Origin: Lacrimispora indolis DSM 755
GTDB lineage: Bacteria > Bacillota > Clostridia > Lachnospirales > Lachnospiraceae
Length of the DNA stretch: 64,000 bases
Direction: 5' to 3'
NCBI RefSeq assembly: GCF_000526995.1
Contig: NZ_AZUI01000001.1
Span: 3,013,501 to 3,077,500 of the forward strand
The position numbers were made by a program, and so were the translations under genes. The notes under the pieces were generated by a model, which did no database searches, was not told the DNA's origin, and saw only the letters and a program-made list of their open reading frames with translations. Shown here piece by piece: positions 34,017 to 42,889 of the stretch (position 1 is the first letter of the stretch; every line of letters begins with the position of its first letter).

Positions 34017-34491
34017 ACAATTAACGGTTGGAATTGCAGACATGAAGTTTGCAAGGCAAGAGGGTATTCTGATTACTTATGCACTTGGTTCCTGTATCGG
34101 AATCAGTCTGTATGATCCCATGATCAAGCTGGGAGCCCTTGTGCATATTATGCTGCCCGAGGTATTTGGAGCGGGAGACGGCAATATATTTAAGTATGCA
34201 GATACAGGACTTGCAGAAACGTTTCGAAAAATTGAAATAATGGGAGCCAGGAAACCCAGACTGATCGCTAAAATTGCCGGGGGGGCCAAAATGTTCGAAT
34301 TGCAGGGAAACAGCACGCTTGGGAATATCGGTGCCCGTAATATTGTCAGTGTGAAACAGATTCTTCACTCAGAGGGAGTCCGGCTTGCTGCTGCGGATGT
34401 GGGAGAAAATTATGCACGGACCATGACCTTTGATGTGAGCACCGGTATGGTGAAAATTCGGACTTATGGCAGAGCGGAAATTGTTTTGTAA
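34009..34491 (+). CDS. cheD: Chemoreceptor glutamine deamidase CheD
   Basis: 160 residues. Catalytic Cys29 (YALGSCIGISLYD) and His46 (GALVHIMLP), then the conserved KIAGGAKMF and NIGARN segments. It deamidates chemoreceptors and stimulates CheC. It overlaps cheC by 8 bases, matching their joint work. The chemoreceptors themselves are not in this window. Confidence 0.96.
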   Translation: MDKQLTVGIADMKFARQEGILITYALGSCIGISLYDPMIKLGALVHIMLPEVFGAGDGNIFKYADTGLAETFRKIEIMGARKPRLIAKIAGGAKMFELQGNSTLGNIGARNIVSVKQILHSEGVRLAAADVGENYARTMTFDVSTGMVKIRTYGRAEIVL

Positions 34492-34494
34492 ACA

Positions 34495-34522
34495 TTATGA
34501 ACCGGCTAAAGGATGCCGATAT
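34495..34522 (+). promoter_or_regulatory. Sigma-28-like promoter of cheV
   Basis: TTAT (34495-34498), 16 bases, consensus GCCGATAT (34515-34522), in the 83-base gap before cheV. Would give cheV and the EAL-HDOD gene a late-class boost inside the operon. Confidence 0.6.
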
Positions 34523-34574
34523 TTTATTAGGCAGATGTTTTTGCTGGATTATATTGGGATAAAGGAGAAGAGCT

Positions 34575-35495
34575 ATGGCAGAAACAGATATTTTATTAGA
34601 GTCAGGAACCAATGAGATAGAAATAATGGAATTTACCATTTATGGTGAATTGTATGGAATTAATGTTGCCAAAGTACGTGAAATTATGATGTCAGATAAG
34701 GTGAAGCCCATTCCTCATGCCCATCCTTCTGTAGAAGGTATCTTTAAGCCGAGAGATATCCTTCTTACTGTGATTGACCTTCCTCAGTACCTGACCGGAA
34801 AAGCAACGGAAAAACAGAGCAAGGACTTATTCATTATCACGAATTTTAACAAGCTGCACATTGCGTTCCGGGTTCACAGCGTCGTTGGAATCAGCCGTAT
34901 CTCATGGAAGAACATACAGAAGCCGGATGATACTATAAGCCGGGGGGAGGAAGGCGTGGCAACAGGAATTGCGCAGTGCGGTTCTGATTTAGTTACCATT
35001 CTGGACTTTGAAAAGATCGTGGCGGACATTGCGCCGGAAACCGGGATCCAGTTAGATGAAATCAACAAGCTGGGGCAAAGAGAGACCATTGACTGCCCGA
35101 TTCTCATTGCAGAGGATTCCATCCTTCTGACAAAGATGATAGAAGCGGCTCTTAAGAAAGCCGGCTATAATAATCTGACCTTTAAAAATAACGGTCAGGA
35201 GGCGTGGGATTTCCTGGTTAAGGTCCGGTCCGATTCAGATTTAAATAAGAAGGTAGGCCTGATCATTACGGACATTGAAATGCCGGAAATGGATGGGCAT
35301 CGCCTGACCAAGCTGGTAAAGGAAGATAAGAACTTAAAGCATATACCTCTGGTCATTTTCTCTTCCATGATCAATCAGGAATTAATGATCAAAGGAAAGC
35401 AGTTAGGAGCTGACGAACAGTTAAGCAAACCGGAGATCGGCCATTTGGTTGAAGTAATCGATCATTTGCTTCAAAGGAGGGAAAAGAATGGATAA
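34575..35495 (+). CDS. cheV: Chemotaxis adaptor CheV (CheW-receiver fusion)
   Basis: 306 residues. N-terminal CheW-like domain (about 15-160; FTIYGELYGINVAKVREIM, IDLPQYL) couples receptors to CheA. C-terminal receiver domain (about 175-300) has AEDSILLTKMIE and the phosphorylation segment LIITDIEMPEMDGH. Start follows AAAGGAGAAG. Its last 8 bases overlap the next gene. Confidence 0.95.
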   Translation: MAETDILLESGTNEIEIMEFTIYGELYGINVAKVREIMMSDKVKPIPHAHPSVEGIFKPRDILLTVIDLPQYLTGKATEKQSKDLFIITNFNKLHIAFRVHSVVGISRISWKNIQKPDDTISRGEEGVATGIAQCGSDLVTILDFEKIVADIAPETGIQLDEINKLGQRETIDCPILIAEDSILLTKMIEAALKKAGYNNLTFKNNGQEAWDFLVKVRSDSDLNKKVGLIITDIEMPEMDGHRLTKLVKEDKNLKHIPLVIFSSMINQELMIKGKQLGADEQLSKPEIGHLVEVIDHLLQRREKNG

Positions 35496-36747
35496 GTATG
35501 TCACCCGGCAGCCCATAAAGGCACTGAAGGAGGACAGGATTATCGGCTATGAGATATTGTTTCAGAAAGATTATGACTCGCTATACAGCAGCTCCGATGT
35601 CGCAGCGGCTGATACCATTGCTGGTTTTCTGATGCAAAATACGGAAAGTATTTTTCGTGATAAGCTCACTTTTGTAACATTTACTCCTTCCTTGCTGTTT
35701 CGTAATACGCCAAAGATTTTTGACAAGGAGAAAATGGTAATTCAAATTGAAGACCATGTGATGATCCATCCCTTGTCACCTACCATCATCAGGAAATACA
35801 GGGCAGAAGGCTATGTTTTTGCCATTAATGATTTTCAGTTTTCTCCCAAATATTTTTCCATGCTGGATTTTGCCACTTACATAAAGATTGATATCAGAAA
35901 TAAAAATAATGCAAAAGAGCGGATTTCGCTGATGAATCTTATCAATACCATGAAGGGCTTTGATAAGAGATGCGTTGCAACCGGGGTCAACACAAAGGAA
36001 GATTATGATCTGGCTCTGGAAATTGGAGCTGACTTTGCGGAAGGCAGCTATGTAGCCGAGGCAATGGCGAAAAAGGTGAACCGTATGGAATTCCTGGAAG
36101 GGAACTTCTTCCAGCTGGTTGTTGAAGTATCAAAGGATGAGCCGGATATTGAGCAGATAGAAGAAATCATAAAGCGTGATGCAGCATTGACCTATGCTCT
36201 TCTTAAAATTGTCAATTCCGCTTACTTTGCTTTGCGCCGGAGAGTATCTTCCATACGTCAGGCGTTGGTAACCATGGGAATCAGCCAGTTAAAGCAGTGG
36301 GTATATCTCTTAAGCTTTAATAATGATTTTGACAATGATGAATCCCTGGAGGCCACCATGAAGGTGTCCTTCCTGCGGGCCAATTTTGCCATGGCTCTTT
36401 CCGATCATGTACAGGGCCTTCCGATCATCCGGTCTGAGATCTATATGATGGGAATGTTCTCTACTCTGCAGTATATGATTGATGCTCCTTTAGAGGAAAT
36501 ACTGGAGGAAGTGCCGGTGGCCCAGGAAATAAAGGATGCGCTTATCAGGCAGGAGGGAATTTGCGGAACTCTCTACAAACTCATTCTGAGTTATGAAAAA
36601 GCGGAATGGAAGAATGTGAAAGCTTTAGCAGATCAATTAGGTATACCTTCCGGCCTGCTGGCACAAACATATATGGATTGTGTGGAAGCCGTAAATGAGA
36701 TATGGAAAGGTCTTACAAGCAGTGCATCTCAGGAATCGGAGAACTAA
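35488..36747 (+). CDS. EAL-like and HDOD domain protein
   Basis: 419 residues. The N-terminal ~200 residues resemble a YuxH-type EAL domain, but the catalytic residues are not conserved: the EAL position reads YEILF, and the DDFG segment reads NDFQFSP. The HDOD domain follows (about 205-400; RDAALTYALLKIVNSAYFALRRRVSSIRQALVTMG shows the typical core). It is probably a signalling output protein rather than an active c-di-GMP phosphodiesterase. It overlaps cheV, so it probably acts on motility. Confidence 0.85.
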   Translation: MDKYVTRQPIKALKEDRIIGYEILFQKDYDSLYSSSDVAAADTIAGFLMQNTESIFRDKLTFVTFTPSLLFRNTPKIFDKEKMVIQIEDHVMIHPLSPTIIRKYRAEGYVFAINDFQFSPKYFSMLDFATYIKIDIRNKNNAKERISLMNLINTMKGFDKRCVATGVNTKEDYDLALEIGADFAEGSYVAEAMAKKVNRMEFLEGNFFQLVVEVSKDEPDIEQIEEIIKRDAALTYALLKIVNSAYFALRRRVSSIRQALVTMGISQLKQWVYLLSFNNDFDNDESLEATMKVSFLRANFAMALSDHVQGLPIIRSEIYMMGMFSTLQYMIDAPLEEILEEVPVAQEIKDALIRQEGICGTLYKLILSYEKAEWKNVKALADQLGIPSGLLAQTYMDCVEAVNEIWKGLTSSASQESEN

Positions 36748-36752
36748 TAAGA

Positions 36753-36786
36753 AAAAACCCACGCCTAATGGTGTGGGTTTTCTTTT
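36753..36786. terminator. Bidirectional terminator between EAL-HDOD gene and comFB
   Basis: AAAACCCACGCC, loop TAAT, GGTGTGGGTTTT, with A-run before and T-run after, so it can work in both directions. The stop codon of the minus-strand comFB gene is in the loop, and the arm encodes its last residues (NPHH). Confidence 0.9.
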
Positions 36787-37484
36787 ACAACGGAACAGGC
36801 CTTTGTCAGTTCCACAATGATATGCTGGGAAAAACGGTTGGAATAAAAGTTCAAAAGCGGAGATGCGGAAGGTGGTTCCACAACAATATATTTGGGCGGA
36901 AGGTTGGTCAGGGCCAGGGCTGTTACGTCAGCGATGCAATGGTCGCACAGGCATACACCGAATTTCTCCATATATTCCTTTGCCTTGCTTTTTACCACAT
37001 ATTCCATGACATTCAAGTACTTATAGTCTAAGGGCTTGGAAACGGGCGATTCAGATAAAAGAGCTTCGTCAGAAGGTCTTTCATTCTGGAGCTGAGTCTC
37101 CTCTAAGGGAGAGTCTTCTGCATTTAAATCTTCTTCTTTTGAGGAAGGAGAAGGCGGATCGTCCGGCATCTCCTGTATGGAAAGCGATGAATCTTCCCCG
37201 CTGTTTTCCTCCTCCTCCAGCTGATGTCTTATTAATTCTGCAACAGGGTCAGGTGCTGTGGATGACATATCGATAATGGAAATGGGGGATGGAGTCAATG
37301 GTCCGTCCTGGGTTTGGATAGAGGCCTGCTGGGCCAAAACTGTCAATTCCTTAATAGTTCCGCCCGGTTCTGCTGTGAGGCTGGCGGCAATATTTTCCTT
37401 TGCCGCTTCTGTTTTTGAGGATTCGGAATCATCGCCGGCCAACAGATTCATGACATGGGCCGTTTTACTGCTTTTTCTTGCCAT
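36765..37484 (-). CDS. ComFB-domain protein with disordered N-terminal tail
   Basis: 239 residues. The first ~150 residues are Ser/Glu/Pro/Asp-rich and probably unfolded. The C-terminal ~85 residues are a ComFB domain: NVMEYVVKSKAKEYMEKFGVC, then LCDHCIADVTALALTNLPPKY, with the Cys pair CDHC. ComFB domains are found in late competence operons and have been reported as cyclic dinucleotide receptors. Second gene after parA on the minus strand, 22 bases behind it. A role in linking c-di-GMP to a ParA-type positioning ATPase is inference. The gene ends inside a terminator hairpin. Confidence 0.8.
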   Translation of the reverse strand: MARKSSKTAHVMNLLAGDDSESSKTEAAKENIAASLTAEPGGTIKELTVLAQQASIQTQDGPLTPSPISIIDMSSTAPDPVAELIRHQLEEEENSGEDSSLSIQEMPDDPPSPSSKEEDLNAEDSPLEETQLQNERPSDEALLSESPVSKPLDYKYLNVMEYVVKSKAKEYMEKFGVCLCDHCIADVTALALTNLPPKYIVVEPPSASPLLNFYSNRFSQHIIVELTKACSVVKENPHH

Positions 37485-37506
37485 TGCTTAAGCTCCTCTC
37501 AAGGTG

Positions 37507-38280
37507 TTAATTCTTGCGCTGTTTAATCCGATCCAGGACCTCAGCAACCAGTGCTTTATAGTCCAAGGCAGGATTAGATCGGGGCGCATAATCCAGAAGG
37601 CTTTCTCCTTGAGCAGGTGCTTCCGCAACGGAAACACTGGACCGGATATGAGTGTCGAATACGGTGGTGCCGATCTGAACCGCAATATTTTGTGCCATCT
37701 CTTTTACTTCTCTGGAAAGAAGTGTTCTTGGGTTATATTTATTAAGCAGGATTCCCAAAACAACCAGGTCCGGGTTGACGGAGGAACGGACTGTATTGAT
37801 CGTCTCCTTGATCTGGGAAACCCCTAACAGGCTTAAAATCTCCGGAACCATGGGAATGATCAGATAGTCTGCCGCCGCATAGGCATTGACGGTCAGAATG
37901 TTCAGCGCAGGAGGAGTATCAATAATAATGTAATCATAATAACCGGCCACGGTAGAGAGTATGTTTTTCAGCATGCATTCCCTCTGCTTTCCTGAAAATT
38001 CCAGTTCAGCTCCGCTTAAGAGAATGTTGGAAGATATTACATCACAGTATTTTGAAGACCGGATTGCCTCCTGCAGGGTAGCGGTTCCTTTGAGGACTTC
38101 GTATATGGTGGCGCAGGATTCGATTTCAAGGCCAAGGCTGAAGCCTAAGTTACCCTGCGGATCCAAATCTACTGCCAGGACTCTTTTATGATGCATGGCC
38201 AGACCGCAGGCAAGAGAGCAGGAAGTGGTTGTTTTGCCTACGCCGCCCTTTTGATTTGTAATAGCAATTACAGTTGACAA
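37507..38280 (-). CDS. parA: ParA/MinD-type ATPase
   Basis: 257 residues from TTG at 38280, placed 8 bases after GGAGG. The ATG at 38295 would put that site inside the coding region, though it is possible. Deviant Walker A KGGVGKTTT (11-19), then VDLDPQGN, the IIDTPP switch and the NKYNPRTLLSRE segment match Soj/ParA chromosome or plasmid partition ATPases. No ParB gene is present; the partner is a ComFB protein. FlhG, the usual flagellar MinD-type ATPase, is not present, so this one may take a placement role. That is inference. Confidence 0.9.
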   Translation of the reverse strand: MSTVIAITNQKGGVGKTTTSCSLACGLAMHHKRVLAVDLDPQGNLGFSLGLEIESCATIYEVLKGTATLQEAIRSSKYCDVISSNILLSGAELEFSGKQRECMLKNILSTVAGYYDYIIIDTPPALNILTVNAYAAADYLIIPMVPEILSLLGVSQIKETINTVRSSVNPDLVVLGILLNKYNPRTLLSREVKEMAQNIAVQIGTTVFDTHIRSSVSVAEAPAQGESLLDYAPRSNPALDYKALVAEVLDRIKQRKN

Positions 38281-38302
38281 CTTCGTTTCCTCCATTCATA
38301 AA

Positions 38303-38325
38303 TTAAGATAATACTATTATCTTAA
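38303..38325. promoter_or_regulatory. Perfect 23-bp palindrome between parA and fliD
   Basis: TTAAGATAATA, one base, TATTATCTTAA: an exact 11-bp inverted repeat. It lies 22 bases upstream of the parA start and overlaps the -35 element of the predicted fliD sigma-28 promoter. Probably an operator. It does not match the standard parS consensus. Confidence 0.75.
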
Positions 38326-38344
38326 GTATACAATATGTCGATAA
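38317..38344 (+). promoter_or_regulatory. Sigma-28-like promoter of fliD
   Basis: TTAT (38317-38320), 16 bases, GTCGATAA (38337-38344). Same spacing as the hag promoter. The -35 element lies within the palindrome. Confidence 0.5.
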
Positions 38345-38422
38345 ATAAGTATAGCGAAAACAATAAAAAAACCGATTTTTGACGAAAATTGGCTTGTGTA
38401 CATATTTAGAAAGGAGTTCTAT

Positions 38423-41257
38423 ATGGCATCGATTTCAAGCAGCGTCAGCAGTGTTTCTTCTATCCGGGGCTACGGCGGTCTTGTCAGCGGCCTGGACAGG
38501 GACAGCCTGATCGAGGGAATGACTACGGCTACAAGAGCTAAGATTGCAAAGCAGCAGAAACAAAAACAAACTTACTTATGGAAGCAGGAGGCTTATCGCT
38601 CCATCAGCTCCAAGCTTGTGGAATTTTCACAAAAGTATACCTCCTATGTCAATCAGTCAACCAATATTTCCAGCCCCAGCTTTTGGGCAAAGAGCAGTAT
38701 TACGGCAATTGGGGACAACAGCAAGTATATCAGCGTATCAGGAAGCTCATCCCTTGCAGATTCCATGTCCATCGTGGGGGTGAAGCAGCTGGCAAAGGAT
38801 GCCAGTATGTCTTCCACAGGAGCAGTATCCGATCAGTTGCTGACAACAGGCAGTATTAATTTGGGAACAGAGGATGTCAGCACCTTGGAGGGACAGAGTC
38901 TTTCTTTTCAATATGGCAGCAAGACGTATACTGTTTCCTTAAGCAGCGGTACGACAAAAGATGGCTTTACCTACGATTATTCCAATGGCGCGAAAGCGCA
39001 GGAATCCATCACCAAGGCTCTTAAGAATGTTTCTATTGGAGATGGAAAGACATTGGCAGATGTTATTAAAGTTGAAGCTGATCCGTCAAATTCCGGGGAT
39101 CCTTCAGGTACTCCTTTTAAACTGAATTTCAAATCTGCTGATAAAGCAGGGAATACCATTAAGCTTGCAGGGGGAAGTAAAACGGCGCTTGCAGCTCTTG
39201 GTATTAATAATATTGACAGTCTATCTGAAGCGGATAAAACCATCACTTCCGAAGGACTGTCATCGGAACTGCTGGGCAGGACGCAGTCCTTTTTTGAAGA
39301 GAAGTCTTTTGCAGAGCGGGTAGGTGGAAAGAACATCAGCTTTACTTACAATGGAACCACCAAATCCATACAATTTGCCAGTACAGAGGAGATTCAGGCA
39401 ATGATAGGCAGTGATGATAAAGCATCCTTAGAATCCATTGCTGCTGATTTAGAAACAAAGCTGGGCAAGGCGTTCGGAACAGGCAGAATCAAGGTAGGAG
39501 TTCAGGAGGACACCAAGAACGGTGGTTATCAATTGAAATTTGAGACCATGAATCCGGCTACCAATACGGCTGACAACTCCTCTATATTGTCCATATCCTC
39601 CGCTGACAATGGAGTGATCGGCAAGACGGGAGCTTTGAAAGTGGAGTATGGGGAGTCGAATCGTCTGAATCTTTCAGCTTCTCTTATAAATTCCGGATTA
39701 AATGGAATTGCAGATAAACTTGGATCTAAATTAGATGATTATGAAACCACTTATTTTTCGGGATCAGTAAAGGCCTTGGAGTTGATCGATAATCTTGGAA
39801 GCAAAGTCACAGATGGAATGGATGCTGCTACGTTAAAGAATTTGATTTCATCAAATTATTCCCAGTTATCGGATACGGTCTTAAGCAGTGTCTATGAAGC
39901 GATCGATCATTTTGAGGAAGAGGGGGCTGCAACGGCCGGGGACTTGAAGACAGCCATGGGAACTTATGTAAGCGACAGAGAGCTGAAGCTTACAATTAAT
40001 GGCGTCGATATTAAGGGACTTTCCTACAACAGCACTATTAATGATATTATCAGCAAGGTTAATGCTTCCGATGCGGGCGTTACCATGAGCTATATGATGA
40101 ATGCAGACAAGTTTTCCATTATATCTACAGCAGGCGGAGCTGCCGGAAGTATAGATTTTAGCGGAAGCAGTGATGCAGAGCTTTTGTTTGGAGAAAAAGA
40201 TGTAGATTATACCGTTACCAAGGGTCAGGATGCAGTTGTCAGTGTAAAATACACTGGCTCCGATGAGGTTGTTGACCTGATACGAGGCAGCAACTCCTTT
40301 GGCCTGGATGGATTAAACATTACTGTAAGCGGTACTTTTGGATATAAAAAAGACGACACAAACGGATCTTATGTAAAGGCTGATGACGGAAGTTATTTAA
40401 AGGTCGATGATATTGCAAAGCGTTATGATAAAGATGGAAATGAAGTTACTGGCGGAGAGTATGTAATGGCAGAGAATGGAACGCTTGTAAAGGCCTCCGG
40501 TGGTTTCTATTCTCAGGATACTACGGATTCTGTCACGTTCAATGCCAAAACAGACTCTGACAAAATCGTATCCGCCATTTCCGATATGATCAAAGACTAC
40601 AATGAAATCATCAAATTAGTAAATGATGAGGTCACCACAAAACCAAACAGGAGTTATGAACCTCTGACAGATGAGCAGAAAGAGGAAATGACGGAAGATC
40701 AGATCACTAAATGGGAAGAAAAGGCAAAGGCAGGAATGCTGTTCAATGATTCTGATTTGAGAGGCCTTTCAGACAGCATGCGTTTCATTTTTGAAAGTGG
40801 TTCTGAGGATAAAGCCATGCTGGAGTCTTTCGGGATATCCACAAGCTCCAATTATGGAGATAACGGAAAGCTGGTATTCGATGAAACCAAGTTCCGTGCA
40901 GCTCTTGAATCCAATGCAGAAGATTTACAAAAATTATTTACCAGGACTGCAGATACTACCACAGGGGACAAGGGCGGCGTTATGGCCCGTCTTACTACAA
41001 TTACTGAGAAGTATGCTTCCACAACAGGTGCTACCAAGGGTATATTGATTGAAAGGGCTGGTTCCGTTTATGCGCCTACCAGTATCCTGTCCAATTACCT
41101 ACAGAAGAGTATAGACAGCGTCAACGATTACATAGACCGCTTGCAGGATCAATTATCAACAGAAACAGACCGTTATGTGAAGCAGTTTACTACTTTGGAA
41201 TCATTGATTTCACAAATGAATTCCCAAAGCAGTTGGCTGAGCTCATTCGGTTCATAA
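38423..41257 (+). CDS. fliD: Flagellar filament cap protein FliD
   Basis: 944 residues from ATG 38423 (MASISSSVSSVSSIRGYGGLVSGLD), after AAAGGAG; the longer frame from 38396 has no site. FliD caps the growing filament and folds exported flagellin. N-terminal FliD signature (SGLDRDSLIEGMTTATRAKIAKQ, about 22-45) and C-terminal coiled coil (SIDSVNDYIDRLQDQLSTETDRYVKQFTTLESLISQMNSQ) are intact. The middle is a very long Ser/Asp/Thr-rich surface region, making the protein nearly twice the 500-residue length of Bacillus FliD. Followed by fliS. Confidence 0.95.
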   Translation: MASISSSVSSVSSIRGYGGLVSGLDRDSLIEGMTTATRAKIAKQQKQKQTYLWKQEAYRSISSKLVEFSQKYTSYVNQSTNISSPSFWAKSSITAIGDNSKYISVSGSSSLADSMSIVGVKQLAKDASMSSTGAVSDQLLTTGSINLGTEDVSTLEGQSLSFQYGSKTYTVSLSSGTTKDGFTYDYSNGAKAQESITKALKNVSIGDGKTLADVIKVEADPSNSGDPSGTPFKLNFKSADKAGNTIKLAGGSKTALAALGINNIDSLSEADKTITSEGLSSELLGRTQSFFEEKSFAERVGGKNISFTYNGTTKSIQFASTEEIQAMIGSDDKASLESIAADLETKLGKAFGTGRIKVGVQEDTKNGGYQLKFETMNPATNTADNSSILSISSADNGVIGKTGALKVEYGESNRLNLSASLINSGLNGIADKLGSKLDDYETTYFSGSVKALELIDNLGSKVTDGMDAATLKNLISSNYSQLSDTVLSSVYEAIDHFEEEGAATAGDLKTAMGTYVSDRELKLTINGVDIKGLSYNSTINDIISKVNASDAGVTMSYMMNADKFSIISTAGGAAGSIDFSGSSDAELLFGEKDVDYTVTKGQDAVVSVKYTGSDEVVDLIRGSNSFGLDGLNITVSGTFGYKKDDTNGSYVKADDGSYLKVDDIAKRYDKDGNEVTGGEYVMAENGTLVKASGGFYSQDTTDSVTFNAKTDSDKIVSAISDMIKDYNEIIKLVNDEVTTKPNRSYEPLTDEQKEEMTEDQITKWEEKAKAGMLFNDSDLRGLSDSMRFIFESGSEDKAMLESFGISTSSNYGDNGKLVFDETKFRAALESNAEDLQKLFTRTADTTTGDKGGVMARLTTITEKYASTTGATKGILIERAGSVYAPTSILSNYLQKSIDSVNDYIDRLQDQLSTETDRYVKQFTTLESLISQMNSQSSWLSSFGS

Positions 41258-41275
41258 GAAATGGCGGTGTAGATT

Positions 41276-41644
41276 ATGGCATCATACGGATACCAGCATT
41301 ATAAAGAACAGACGGTTAATACAATGACTCCAGGAGAAATGCTCAATCTTCTTTATGATGAATTACTTAAACGGCTGACTAGGGCAGAGCTCGCATTGGA
41401 AAAGGAAGACTTTGAGCTTTTTGAACAGTCTGTTCAGCGGGCGGTGGATATTGTCACTTATTTAAAGGATACGTTGAATCATAATTATGAGATCAGTGCT
41501 GAACTGAGGCGGATGTATGACTTTTTTCTGTATGAGTTTAGCCGGATAAGGGCAGGAAGAAATTCAGAAGTGATTAAGGAGGTCAGGCCCTTAATTATCG
41601 ATTTACGTGAGGCTTTTAAGGAGGCACAGCGGTTAAACAGTTAA
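41276..41644 (+). CDS. fliS: Flagellin chaperone FliS
   Basis: 122 residues, all-helical: YGYQHYKEQTVNTMTPGEMLNLLYDELLKRL (3-33) and the later DIVTYLKDTLN, YEFSRIRAGRNSE segments are typical. FliS keeps flagellin monomeric in the cytoplasm before export. 18 bases after fliD. Confidence 0.95.
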   Translation: MASYGYQHYKEQTVNTMTPGEMLNLLYDELLKRLTRAELALEKEDFELFEQSVQRAVDIVTYLKDTLNHNYEISAELRRMYDFFLYEFSRIRAGRNSEVIKEVRPLIIDLREAFKEAQRLNS

Positions 41645-41650
41645 AAAATC

Positions 41651-41696
41651 CGGCCTGGAGGGGAGGAAGCATTCCTCCCAGGCCGTTTTGATTTTT
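41651..41696 (+). terminator. Terminator or attenuator after fliS
   Basis: CGGCCT and GGGAGGAA pair with TTCCTCCC and AGGCCG around a GCA loop with a 4-base bulge. The stem is followed by GTTTTGATTTTT. The next gene starts 24 bases on, so it may reduce rather than stop read-through. Confidence 0.75.
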
Positions 41697-41719
41697 AAAT
41701 ATGTAGATAGGGGGATGAC

Positions 41720-42118
41720 ATGGACGATTCAATGCTGATTGAGATTCTAAAGGAAATGCAGAACAAATATCAATGTATTATAGAGATTGAGCGCATTACC
41801 AGGGAGGTCGGGGAATCCTTATCCAGAAATGACAGAACTTCCGTTCAACTGCTTCTGGGAATGCGCCAGGAGGAAATGGATAAAGCAGATATTCATGAAA
41901 GAAACATTAAATGCCTTATATTGGCTCTGCCTTCTGCAAAAGCAGCTCAGGTCAGAGATTGGTTAAAAGGGAATAATGCCCATAAGCCAGTCAGCCCTGT
42001 GGCTGAAAAACTTGTGGAAAGAGGAAAGAGCTTCCAGCTGGTGATGAAACGAGTGATCGAGATGGACCGCCATATCAGTACCCGTTTGGCAGGAAAAGAC
42101 TCTTACTACAATCATTAG
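41720..42118 (+). CDS. Small helical protein, possible FliT/FlgN-like chaperone
   Basis: 132 residues, almost wholly helical and charged (MLIEILKEMQNKYQCIIEIE, REVGESLSRNDRTSVQLLLGMRQEEMDKAD). I do not recognise a firm family. Its position right after fliS, where FliT often is, and its helical repeat suggest a flagellar export chaperone. Its last 4 bases overlap the end of the convergent C39-like gene. Confidence 0.55.
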   Translation: MDDSMLIEILKEMQNKYQCIIEIERITREVGESLSRNDRTSVQLLLGMRQEEMDKADIHERNIKCLILALPSAKAAQVRDWLKGNNAHKPVSPVAEKLVERGKSFQLVMKRVIEMDRHISTRLAGKDSYYNH

Positions 42119-42840
42119 TGAACGGAATCCGGAAGGCTGATAATCCATAAAGGCCCCCCGTTTCCTGACCGGTAATTCAATTCTTGGAAAATCAAAGAAG
42201 AATCCCAGTCAAATTTTGTATTATTGTAATTATTAGGATCAGCGATCCGAAATTTACCTTCTCCCATTGAACGGGTGATTATTATAAAATGCCCCTGCTG
42301 GGTAAAATGGCCCTTTTTCATGAGGGCAACGACGAGATGGCCGGAATCCAAAGCACTCTGCAGCCCCTGAACCGTGTAATCTTTCAAAGGTGTGGCTTTC
42401 AGTCCATAGGCGGAAGCGCTGTCAATGATTAACCTGTGATAGGAACCTTCACCGGGGCACCAGCTGTTGTTTTGTGCAGCCCAAGTGGCAATGTCAGGCG
42501 GGAGTACCTGGTTTCCGGTAAGACTGGTAATCAGCATGGCCATGACCGTAGGGCCGCAGCCATAGGTAGAAAGAGGGTCTCTTCCGCCATAGAGAAAGTT
42601 CCCCCATCTGGCATCCCCCTGATTATAATACGTAAGCGGGCCGCATGCACTGTCAAGCATGACATCGTATTTTCCTTCCTGAGGAATTTCGTCTGCCGCA
42701 GGTTCTGAGCTTATCTCTGAAGCTGTATAAGAAATAGCCGCAGCTTCTCCACTAATTTGTCCGTTGGTTGAAAAAAACGTGGCAAAAGGGACAACGGCTA
42801 AGAATAGAGTTTTAAATAGGATCGGATACATTCTGCTCAC
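42115..42840 (-). CDS. Secreted C39-like peptidase-fold protein
   Basis: 241 residues from GTG 42840, 8 bases after AAGG; ATG 42831 is an alternative. A signal peptide or N-terminal membrane segment is at about 5-24. The C39_2-type papain fold follows: Cys95 in STYGCGPTVMAM, His184 in GHFIIITRS, Asp201 in IADPNNYN. The catalytic trio is complete, so it may cut or bind peptides outside the cell. Upstream lies a sigma-28-like promoter (42890-42917), which ties it to motility. Confidence 0.8.
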   Translation of the reverse strand: MSRMYPILFKTLFLAVVPFATFFSTNGQISGEAAAISYTASEISSEPAADEIPQEGKYDVMLDSACGPLTYYNQGDARWGNFLYGGRDPLSTYGCGPTVMAMLITSLTGNQVLPPDIATWAAQNNSWCPGEGSYHRLIIDSASAYGLKATPLKDYTVQGLQSALDSGHLVVALMKKGHFTQQGHFIIITRSMGEGKFRIADPNNYNNTKFDWDSSLIFQELNYRSGNGGPLWIISLPDSVH

Positions 42841-42889
42841 TTAATTTACCTTTTCTATGATAAAGATATTAGTTTCATTTCTACAATAG

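Noticed and set aside
38303..38325. Palindrome as a parS centromere site
   Set aside because: Sequence unlike the conserved parS of Firmicutes and no parB is present; an operator is more likely.
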